64,000 nucleotides of DNA, from NCBI GenBank assembly GCA_949282255.1, contig CASDPA010000012.1:1-64000 (forward strand). The letters are read 5' to 3'. The notes under the pieces were generated by a model. The model did no database searches, had not been told where the DNA came from, and saw only the letters and a list, made by a program, of their open reading frames with translations. Source of the stretch: an uncultured Spirochaetales bacterium (GTDB lineage Bacteria > Spirochaetota > Spirochaetia > Sphaerochaetales > Sphaerochaetaceae). The position numbers and the translations under genes are program-made. Position 1 is the stretch's first letter. Each line of letters starts with the position of its first letter. Shown here one piece after another: positions 27,081 through 33,596 of the stretch.

Positions 27081-27308
27081 TTAATTTGCGGAGGGTGCAG
27101 ACTGGGCTGCCCTGTATTCAGCCTCTGCCGCGGCGTCCTCAGCATCTTCTTTGATGGACTCCACGAAAGCAGATGCATCTTTCTTGAGCTGCATTCCTGC
27201 ACTGACAAGCCTGGAAGCCCCCTTCCTGAAAGCCGGCGTACGCATGAATGTGACAAGAGCTGCACCAGCTACCGCTCCAACAAGAAAAGCCGTAACTGTT
27301 TTGTTCAT
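27081..27308 (-). CDS. small membrane-anchored protein preceding the metal ATPase (PacL-like)
   Basis: A 75-residue protein: one glycine/alanine-rich membrane helix at residues 5-22 (TAFLVGAVAGAALVTF), then an amphipathic, charged tail ending in an acidic, alanine-rich stretch (EDAEDAAAEAEYRAA). Size, topology and position before a P-type ATPase match the PacL (DUF1490) metallochaperones of mycobacteria, but the histidine-rich metal motif of those proteins is absent. YtxH-like stress proteins are an alternative. GGAGG precedes the ATG, and one operator copy lies directly over the leader. Confidence 0.6.
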   Translation of the reverse strand: MNKTVTAFLVGAVAGAALVTFMRTPAFRKGASRLVSAGMQLKKDASAFVESIKEDAEDAAAEAEYRAAQSAPSAN

Positions 27309-27326
27309 TGTTAGCCTCCACTAACT
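27309..27326. promoter_or_regulatory. shared operator, copy 9 (metal ATPase operon), diverged
   Basis: TGTTAGC-CTCC-ACTAACT, two mismatches to the consensus. It overlaps the ribosome binding site and touches the start codon of the 27081 gene. Confidence 0.6.
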
Positions 27327-27344
27327 TCAATATATTATCACTAT

Positions 27345-27362
27345 AGTTAGCAAAGCGCAACT
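27345..27362. promoter_or_regulatory. shared operator, copy 10 (divergent, faces the island)
   Basis: AGTTAGC-AAAG-CGCAACT: left arm perfect, right arm diverged. On the plus strand it follows CTATAG directly and precedes a ribosome binding site and an 11-codon reading frame. It may serve both directions. Confidence 0.65.
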
Positions 27363-27377
27363 GTTTGGAGGAATTTT

Positions 27378-27413
27378 ATGAAAGCCAGAAGTAAAAGAGG
27401 AATAGAAGATTAA
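27378..27413 (+). pseudogene. 11-codon reading frame with full expression signals (truncated gene or leader peptide)
   Basis: ATG at 27378 preceded by GGAGGAA; the product would be MKARSKRGIED. Upstream are a -10-like box and an operator copy, the same arrangement as before the regulated genes, but the reading frame stops after 11 codons and the genomic island follows. The simplest reading is the 5' remnant of a regulated gene cut by island insertion. A leader peptide is the alternative. Confidence 0.45.
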
Positions 27414-27845
27414 AGAACAATCACCTACAGGTCTAGTTTCTTTCTTACTGCCCTTACATTCACTGTGCCCTAGAGTGAGTACGTATGGGTTGCAAGGACA
27501 GCATTTAGTACATGTGCGTTGTAATCAGCCTGCGTATCAGAGCAGAAATGATGGATGACTCTAGGACACAAATTCCTTGTGTTGTATGATTATTCAGCCG
27601 AATCCAGGAAGTTAGGGCCATAAGGGAAACTCCTTATCAATATTACGCATCATTGCCCTACCCTAAAAGGCTTTATAGCAATCTTTTGGGCTTTAACTTG
27701 GCCCACAAAGATTTGGGCCGATGCACTTAAGAGTGTTTTTCCTGAAACAGGGTTATATATTATGGAATCAGCAGCCATGCCGTTATCACGTCATAATAAA
27801 GAAGAAATAAACTTCAGCGCTTTCAGCGCCCTTCTTCATTGATGT
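27414..27845. other. long leader of the island, no gene found
   Basis: About 430 bases without a supportable gene. It includes short repeated words and a small hairpin (AGCGC-TTTCA-GCGC) about 20 bases before the AAA+ gene. No Shine-Dalgarno is visible before 27846, so the start of that gene or its leader may be unusual. Confidence 0.45.
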
Positions 27846-29636
27846 ATGAAAAACAAAGATACATCAACAATAGCAACGGCATTGAGTTGGATTGAAGGGC
27901 CTAACTTCTTCGAAAGCTCAGAACGGCTTGCAGGTTCGCTGATTTCATCCTTTCCCCTTTCGAGAGTAGAAGCACTTACAATCGTGATCATCGAGGCAAT
28001 GTGCAACCACAATGTCATAGCCACAAAGAAGAAAATCCGTGACGTACTCATCGAACAGTTTGGAATCGTATTAACAGAAGCTGAGAAGAAATCGGTCGAG
28101 AGGATGTTCGACATCATAGCGGCAGGAAGGACAAGGTTGAACAGCATCTCGACTCCTTGGGTCTCTTATCTCTGGGAGAATGTGGCATTCAGCAATGAAC
28201 TGCTTGAGAAGACGGATATTCCAGACTGCAGCGATGTCGCAGGCTTCTATGAGATAGATCCAAGGGTAATCAGCCTGATAAAGCACGCCATATCATCGAA
28301 GTCACCGATTGCAATCATGATTGACGATTTCCTTCAGCATATGAGCCTTGGAATCATCAAGAGTCTTCTCGAAAAGGAAGGAATCTACTGTCTGTTAGGC
28401 TCTGAGATGAACAGCGATGACGCTGGGGTATACGCGATGCAGGCAATACAGGCGATGCATCTTGGAGGCATAGTCCTTTTCTCTGAGAGCGCTCCTGCAA
28501 AGATGGATAAGTTCATCAATATGGCTCAGATATTCGGATTCAGATTCGGAACTTTGAGAACAACGGGTTCTGGTGAAATCAATCTTACTGAAGATGAAGA
28601 AGCGTCCTCTAATAATGGCGATGATGTACCAGCTATCGAATATGTCCCCATCATCAATCTCATGCCCAGCCATATATCAGGGGAGAAACTAAGAAATAAA
28701 GCAGCAGAATACTTCTCCGATGATCCTGAGTTCCTAAGGATTCTTATTAGTTCTAAGGCCAATGTCGCGACACTCTGTTATTCCAAGACGCTGATAATGG
28801 AGATTGCAGCAAAACAGGACTGGGAAGCATTGTCGAAGTTGCTTGGAGATGCACAGAAGGCTGAGATATCAGAAGATACGAGAAAGAGGAGACAGGTCAA
28901 TTCCGATCAGTATGATATCAGGGTAATCAACAGCGACACTCCCATAGATATCCTCGATAAGATGGCGGAGAAGGCAGTCAGACAGCACTCTCCGTGGAAG
29001 TTGATGATACATGGACCGAGCGGCAGCTCAAAATCTAGTTACGCGTACCACGTTGCAGAAAAGCTCGGAGTGGAGATTATCGTCAAGCGTTATCACGATC
29101 TCGTTAGTAAATGGATGGGACAATCCGAAGAACAAATTTATCAAGCCTTCAAAGAAGCAGAAGATAAACGTGCTCTTCTTCTCCTAGATGAGGTTGATGG
29201 GTACATATCACGCAAAACCGATGTCTATAGCGGAGGTGATAAGGCCCACAATGATATCACCACGTCATTCATGGTCAACCTTGAGGAATACAACGGACTC
29301 GTCATCGCAACGACCAATCGCCCTGAGCTGATCGACCCATCTCTTGTGCGCCGCTTCCATAAGATTGTCGAATATAAGTTCCCGACCTATGACGGCATGA
29401 AACTCCTAATAGAAAGATACTTCCCTGATGTGGACTTTGACAAGAGGGAACTTGAGAGAATCTGCTCACTCGGATCAATAGGACCTGGCGACTTCGTCGC
29501 AGTGAAGGAACTGACAGAGTACATGGAACCAGAAGATGTCACAGGAGAAATCATCCTCGAATCGCTTTATTCAAATGCAGCCGCACGTAATGCATCCATA
29601 CGCAGATCACCTGAAATTAGGGGCTTCAGATCCTGA
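27846..29636 (+). CDS. AAA+ ATPase with a large uncharacterised N-terminal region
   Basis: A 596-residue protein. The C-terminal third is a classical AAA+ module: Walker A GPSGSSKSS (about 389-397), Walker B LLLLDEVDG (about 446), sensor 1 ATTNRP, and the arginine pair in DPSLVRRF (about 502). The Walker A has serine where the third glycine of GxxGxGK is normal. KWMGQSEEQI is a substrate-pore-like loop as in FtsH or proteasomal ATPases. Residues 1-380 match nothing I know. No ribosome binding site is seen before the ATG at 27846; upstream ATGs are out of frame. First gene of the island cassette, probably a remodelling ATPase for a neighbouring protein. Confidence 0.75.
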   Translation: MKNKDTSTIATALSWIEGPNFFESSERLAGSLISSFPLSRVEALTIVIIEAMCNHNVIATKKKIRDVLIEQFGIVLTEAEKKSVERMFDIIAAGRTRLNSISTPWVSYLWENVAFSNELLEKTDIPDCSDVAGFYEIDPRVISLIKHAISSKSPIAIMIDDFLQHMSLGIIKSLLEKEGIYCLLGSEMNSDDAGVYAMQAIQAMHLGGIVLFSESAPAKMDKFINMAQIFGFRFGTLRTTGSGEINLTEDEEASSNNGDDVPAIEYVPIINLMPSHISGEKLRNKAAEYFSDDPEFLRILISSKANVATLCYSKTLIMEIAAKQDWEALSKLLGDAQKAEISEDTRKRRQVNSDQYDIRVINSDTPIDILDKMAEKAVRQHSPWKLMIHGPSGSSKSSYAYHVAEKLGVEIIVKRYHDLVSKWMGQSEEQIYQAFKEAEDKRALLLLDEVDGYISRKTDVYSGGDKAHNDITTSFMVNLEEYNGLVIATTNRPELIDPSLVRRFHKIVEYKFPTYDGMKLLIERYFPDVDFDKRELERICSLGSIGPGDFVAVKELTEYMEPEDVTGEIILESLYSNAAARNASIRRSPEIRGFRS

Positions 29637-29976
29637 TCTAGAGAAAAGGAACCTTCAGCACCTTCGGTGCCTCCAGTAATGGAATGTAAATCAAGTCAGA
29701 TGATTGGTTCTGACAGATCTGGCACGCCTTCAGAGGAGGGAAGGTCCTACAGCTTAGTTCATGCGTAGAGAGAAAAAGTGCCAGTACATCGGAAGAGCTA
29801 CGGCTCGCAACAACTATTCATTCATACGGAAGAATCAAAGAAATCGAAGGAGGTGAAAGGAAAGAACAGCAAGGGCTTCCAGCCCTTATCCAATCAATCG
29901 TTCGTATATAGGTGAAAGCCTATCCAAACCAGACCTTGCAGAAAGCAAGAGAATATCAAGAAGAAGGAGAACTAAC
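29637..29976. other. 340-base spacer with four short stem-loops
   Basis: No gene. Stem-loops on the plus strand: GCACC-TTC-GGTGC (29658-29670), GAGC-TACG-GCTC (29795-29806), AAGGGCT-TCC-AGCCCTT (29871-29887) and ATAGG / CCTAT with loop TGAAAG (29908-29923). Similar small stem-loops recur in the following spacers of the same cassette. A 31-codon frame at 29761 lacks a ribosome binding site and is not called. Confidence 0.5.
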
Positions 29977-30351
29977 TTGTTCGACAACCCGGACTCAGCT
30001 TACAACATTTCAGAAATCGTATGTGGGGAAATAATCCCCGGCCCAGACTCAGATTACGGTGTTTTCGTATTCAGGGGAGAATCGAAATACGGCCATAACA
30101 GAGTACTGATACTCGCAATCATGAAGACCGATGGAAAGTCCTTCTGGTTCCTCTCAACAGATATCGTATCAGAGGAACATTTCACATCAGAGACGATACT
30201 CAGCACGAGGGACAGGAACCTCTCTGCGATTCTCCAGACTATCGACGGACAGCTCATCGTAAGCTTCTTCGATACTGCTATGGATGGAACGGTCACAGAG
30301 AGCAGTCACGTGATAACGCTTCCTGTAGAAACATCTCTCAGGTCCAAGTAA
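29977..30351 (+). CDS. uncharacterised island protein (paralogue 1)
   Basis: A 124-residue protein of unknown function, predicted all-beta and cytosolic. It starts with TTG at 29977, preceded by GAAGGAGA at good spacing. Its middle (VFVFRGESKYGHNRVLILAI) aligns with the next gene product (IVFIGRKQNATLNRIIFALL), and both end in alternating hydrophobic strands, so the two are distant paralogues. No known domain recognised. Followed by a strong GCAA-loop hairpin. Confidence 0.55.
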   Translation: MFDNPDSAYNISEIVCGEIIPGPDSDYGVFVFRGESKYGHNRVLILAIMKTDGKSFWFLSTDIVSEEHFTSETILSTRDRNLSAILQTIDGQLIVSFFDTAMDGTVTESSHVITLPVETSLRSK

Positions 30352-30354
30352 GCC

Positions 30355-30374
30355 AGCGCCCCGCAAGGGGCGCT
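30355..30374 (+). terminator. stable GNRA hairpin after paralogue 1
   Basis: AGCGCCCC-GCAA-GGGGCGCT, perfect 8-bp stem with a GCAA tetraloop, followed by CTTCCTTC. It starts 4 bases after the stop codon. Either a terminator or an mRNA end-protecting hairpin. Confidence 0.6.
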
Positions 30375-30454
30375 CTTCCTTCAAAAGAGGATGGAAAAAT
30401 GGGCTTTCAGCCCAATCAGAATTAATTGAAAGACAATCAAAAGGAGAAAACGCT

Positions 30455-30811
30455 ATGCAGTTTAACATCCAGAATTACGAGGTTGAGACGATAATCTTCG
30501 CTCACGTGCTTCCAGTTAGCAGAGAATACACAATCATTGTATTCATAGGGAGGAAACAAAACGCCACCTTGAATCGCATCATTTTCGCTCTGCTGAAAGT
30601 TGAGAATGGCGAAACGACAGTTGCAGATGAAATCTCTGTACCCTCATGTGGAGTGATCAGGGAAAATACGGAAGTACTGCTTGCATCCGAATCAGTGAAC
30701 ATCCATTTCACAATCGTTAATGAAACGACAGTGGATATTTCATATACCGATACAGATTATTGCAGTGCCTCAGCAAAAGAGCATTTCACCCTCAAGCTTC
30801 AGTCAGATTAA
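30455..30811 (+). CDS. uncharacterised island protein (paralogue 2)
   Basis: A 118-residue protein with AAAGGAG before the ATG. It shares a VFxG....LNRII.A..K pattern with the preceding gene product and appears to have the same beta-rich fold. No signal peptide, membrane helix or known motif. Role unknown; conserved order with the AAA+ gene suggests a substrate or adaptor, which is inference. Confidence 0.55.
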   Translation: MQFNIQNYEVETIIFAHVLPVSREYTIIVFIGRKQNATLNRIIFALLKVENGETTVADEISVPSCGVIRENTEVLLASESVNIHFTIVNETTVDISYTDTDYCSASAKEHFTLKLQSD

Positions 30812-30831
30812 GGGATAAGAGGAGCCTTCGG

Positions 30832-30940
30832 CTCTCTCAGTTTTAAACATCAGAACAATGAACAGACGCATATATCACTCAGGCTTTCCGTAAGGAGAAG
30901 CCAAGCCAGACACGCACTTACAACATATAGCTTCGGCTAT
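30832..30940 (+). repeat. two further short stem-loops of the cassette
   Basis: GAGCC-TTC-GGCTC (30832-30844), 20 bases after the stop codon of paralogue 2, and ATAGC-TTCG-GCTAT (30927-30940), a UUCG tetraloop, before the next gene. They continue the stem-loop pattern of the earlier spacers. Confidence 0.55.
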
Positions 30941-30983
30941 CCATCAAAGACTGGGATAACCCAGAAAAGAAAAGGAGTTCCAT

Positions 30984-31346
30984 ACGGAAAAGACAGAAAA
31001 GAAGGATAAGTACGGAACGGTCATACTCAGCCTCAAGACAACAGTCGAAGAGCTGGCTGACCATCTCGGCGAAATGGAGATAAGCGGGGCATGCTTCTTC
31101 ATCGGAGTTAATAACAAGACAAAAAAGCTTTTCTCCACTCTCGCGAGAGTTGACGTACCTGCAGGTGCGGACATAAAGAAGTCAGTAAGCGTCCAGATGT
31201 TTGATTATGAGTATCTCATGAAGCATGAAGAAACGGAGATGCTCAAGTACGGTAATACAAGGCTCTATATCGGACACGATAAGAACGATTTCATCATACG
31301 AGTTGGAGAGGCAGATGAAACTGCAGGAGATGAAGAGGATACTTGA
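30984..31346 (+). CDS. uncharacterised island protein with apparent ACG start
   Basis: About 120 residues. The frame carrying the coding sequence is open upstream to an in-frame TAA near 30966 but contains no ATG, GTG or TTG before the internal ATG at 31074. An AAAGGAG at 30971-30977 is placed exactly for ACG at 30984, which would give a normal-looking N-terminus (MEKTEKKDKYGTVILSLK). So either ACG is used as a start or the ATG was lost by one substitution and only the shorter form from 31074 (no ribosome binding site) can be made. The C-terminus is acidic (DETAGDEEDT). Function unknown. Confidence 0.5.
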   Translation, partial: TEKTEKKDKYGTVILSLKTTVEELADHLGEMEISGACFFIGVNNKTKKLFSTLARVDVPAGADIKKSVSVQMFDYEYLMKHEETEMLKYGNTRLYIGHDKNDFIIRVGEADETAGDEEDT

Positions 31347-31426
31347 TTCCTGATCAGTCATTCACCAGCAACCACGCCCTCGGAAAAAGGGCGCTTCAAT
31401 CTCAACATACATAGGAGAAAACAAAA

Positions 31427-31948
31427 ATGAGAACAACACAGATCTTTTTCAGAAACCTTATGGCAATCCTCGAAAGCAGAGGGCTTTCACTCACATGGAT
31501 TGAGGATAAGACAGGCATCAGCGAAGTTTTCCTCTCTACCTTCGAGTGGATAGCATCAGGACTCAGCTTCCAGCTTGTACTCAGGGTGGCGGTAGCTCTC
31601 GAGGTTTCGATTGAAAGCCTGATTTCTGAAGATGGCAAGACAGAAACGGCGTTTTATGAGAAATCCAATCCCAAGGAGGCATATCTTGATATCTACAGGC
31701 GTTTCTGGACTGCCGTGGATTACGAGGCGAACAGGAAAGACAAGGATTTGTACGACATCGCATGGGTTGCAGGTAAAACAATTGCCGGAATCGTCAGCTG
31801 CGCTACAAGAGATAAGGATATTGATATCCAGAGAGCAGAAGCGATAGCCCTCCTCCTCGATACGACTATTGACAGGCTCATCTGGGAACCAATCCCCGAA
31901 TATGCGTATGAAGAATCACTTGAAGATCTGCTTGTAGCAGGGTTCTAG
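31427..31948 (+). CDS. Cro/CI-type helix-turn-helix protein
   Basis: A 173-residue protein with a Cro/CI-like helix-turn-helix at residues 5-65 (GLSLTWIEDKTGISEVFLST, then LRVAVALEVSIESLIS). A second stretch at about 115-155 (AGIVSCATRDKDIDIQRAEA and after) looks like a diverged second copy. ATAGGAG precedes the ATG. Likely controls the island cassette or the excisionase/integrase genes just downstream; no peptidase or sensor domain is visible. Confidence 0.65.
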   Translation: MRTTQIFFRNLMAILESRGLSLTWIEDKTGISEVFLSTFEWIASGLSFQLVLRVAVALEVSIESLISEDGKTETAFYEKSNPKEAYLDIYRRFWTAVDYEANRKDKDLYDIAWVAGKTIAGIVSCATRDKDIDIQRAEAIALLLDTTIDRLIWEPIPEYAYEESLEDLLVAGF

Positions 31949-32218
31949 CAGGAGGCTACGGGTAATGGCTAGGGAACCGCCAAAACACATTATGAAAACA
32001 GCACCCCAAACGATATAGGAAACATCATCCATAACCGACAAATTTCAAAATTAAACCGGCAACTAAGGAGACTCGCACTCTCCTAGTCTGGCAGGTGAAG
32101 GTCCACCAGCCAACGGAACAACCGCACCGGCATATATTACGGTACTCTAAATCCGCACTGGCCACAAGTCAAAAAATACATCCTTCATCTGCCTCTGCCA
32201 TCAAAAGAGGTAAAGACT
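31949..32218. other. structured spacer before the excisionase
   Basis: About 270 bases without a gene. It can fold into AGGAGA-CTCGCAC-TCTCCT and then a second stem with GGTG / CACC pairing in front of the excisionase leader. Integrase arm-binding sites would be expected here, but I cannot identify them. Promoter for excisionase/integrase presumably lies near its 3' end. Confidence 0.4.
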
Positions 32219-32410
32219 ATGAATTCAACTTTTCTGAAGGCTCCAGAAATCGCAGACCTTATGGAAGTGTCAATTCCATATGCATACAAGATTATCCGTA
32301 ATCTCAACCATGAGTTACAGGACAAAGGATATCTGACAGTGAGTGGGCGCGTATCAAGAAAGTACTTTGAAGAAAAGTATTATGGCCATATTGGCGCAAC
32401 GGAGGTGTAA
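32219..32410 (+). CDS. excisionase-like helix-turn-helix protein
   Basis: A 63-residue MerR/AlpA-like DNA-binding protein: the helix-turn-helix LKAPEIADLMEVSIPYAYKI leads into a short wing and a basic segment (SGRVSRKYFEEKYYG). Such proteins set the direction of integrase reactions. It ends one base before the integrase start, sharing its ribosome binding site region. AGAGG precedes the ATG. Confidence 0.75.
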   Translation: MNSTFLKAPEIADLMEVSIPYAYKIIRNLNHELQDKGYLTVSGRVSRKYFEEKYYGHIGATEV

Positions 32411-32411
32411 G

Positions 32412-33518
32412 ATGCCTGCATACAAAGACAACGCTTCCGGAAATTGGTACGTAAAGTTCCAGATAAAAGGAAAGGATGGCCAGATAAAGCAGATCAAGCG
32501 TCGCGGATTTCAGAAGAAAAAAGATGCGATTATGTGGGAAGCTGAAACCAGAGCTTCGTATACAAACAGTTGCTCTATGAAGTTTTCCACTTTCGTTTAC
32601 GAGAAGTATCTCCCATACGAGGAAGGCATCATAAAAAGGGTGTCATACATAAGCAAAGTCAGTATCATTGATACTCATATCATGCCTTTCTTTGGAGATA
32701 TGAAAATCGATGAAATTGATGTACAGGATGTAATTGACTGGCATTCATGGTTGATGGAGAAACCAGCCAGAAACAAAATGGGACATCTTTCCAGTTCTTC
32801 TCTTGCAAACATTCATGGGCAAATGCATCACATCATGAAACATGCAATGAAGGTCCTCTCTCTTCAGCGGGATGTAGTTGACATTGCAGGAACTATCGGC
32901 CATCAGTCGAAGATCCGCAATACATACTGGACACTTGAGGAATATAAGGCTTTCGATAAAGAACTTGTGAATGGAAAGTATAATCCACAGTGTCATTATG
33001 CTTTCCTTCTTATGTTCTTCTGCGGTCTAAGAACAAGTGAGACACTGGCTCTCCTTCCTTCTGATTTTGATTTCACAAAGAAAACTGTTTCAATCACAAA
33101 GAACTATCTGCGTAGGAATGGAGAGAATCTTGTAAGTACACCAAAGACAGAATCGTCAAACAGAACCCTGGGAATGCCCGATATTGTTGCGGACGAGCTT
33201 AAGAAATACATCGAAGGGCTCTATGACATTGGTCCAGACGAAAGGATATTCACAATTTCCCGCTATACGCTCAGAAGAGTTCTCAAGGTTGCAGGAAAAG
33301 CGGCAGGTATTGAAACAGAAGTGAGTCCGCATTCGCTCAGGCATAGCATGGCAACGCTTTTGATGGAAAGTGGGTACTCCTTGACAGATGTGGGTAAGCG
33401 ACTAGGGCATGCCTGGTATGGTTCTACCCTGCGGTATGTCCACACATACAATTCCGTTCAGGACAAGATGGTCGAAACGCTTAACGAATTGTCAAAGGAT
33501 CAGTCTAAGACATCCTGA
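32412..33518 (+). CDS. int: phage-type tyrosine integrase
   Basis: A 368-residue site-specific recombinase. The N-terminal arm-binding domain (NWYVKFQIKGKDGQIKQIKR) is followed by a helical core-binding domain and a catalytic domain. Visible catalytic residues: Arg in CGLRTSETLALL, His/Arg in SPHSLRHSMATLL, His in RLGHAW and the nucleophile Tyr in TLRYVHTY. The start at 32412 follows GGAGGTG; the longer frame from 32343 overlaps the excisionase gene. It ends the cassette and is followed by a strong terminator. Confidence 0.9.
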   Translation: MPAYKDNASGNWYVKFQIKGKDGQIKQIKRRGFQKKKDAIMWEAETRASYTNSCSMKFSTFVYEKYLPYEEGIIKRVSYISKVSIIDTHIMPFFGDMKIDEIDVQDVIDWHSWLMEKPARNKMGHLSSSSLANIHGQMHHIMKHAMKVLSLQRDVVDIAGTIGHQSKIRNTYWTLEEYKAFDKELVNGKYNPQCHYAFLLMFFCGLRTSETLALLPSDFDFTKKTVSITKNYLRRNGENLVSTPKTESSNRTLGMPDIVADELKKYIEGLYDIGPDERIFTISRYTLRRVLKVAGKAAGIETEVSPHSLRHSMATLLMESGYSLTDVGKRLGHAWYGSTLRYVHTYNSVQDKMVETLNELSKDQSKTS

Positions 33519-33539
33519 AAGGAATCGCCAAACTCAAAG

Positions 33540-33576
33540 AGGTCTGCTGTCAAAGCAAAACAGCAGACCTTTTTTA
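33540..33576 (+). terminator. rho-independent terminator after the integrase
   Basis: AGGTCTGCTGT / ACAGCAGACCT, perfect 11-bp stem with a 9-base loop, followed by TTTTTT. It isolates the integrase transcript from the helicase gene that starts 21 bases later. Confidence 0.92.
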
Positions 33577-33596
33577 TCATAAAACAGGAGCTTCAA

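Larger units (their letters stand above)
27378..33576. mobile_element. putative integrative element with AAA+ cassette and excisionase/integrase end
   Basis: The unit begins at a truncated reading frame, carries accessory genes of unknown function all on the plus strand, and ends with an excisionase-like gene, a tyrosine recombinase and a strong terminator. This is the usual layout of an integrated element with its integrase at one end. I could not find a convincing direct repeat marking the attachment sites, and no conjugation or capsid genes are seen, so the limits are approximate. The helicase and recombinase trio further right may be part of it or a second insertion. Confidence 0.4.
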
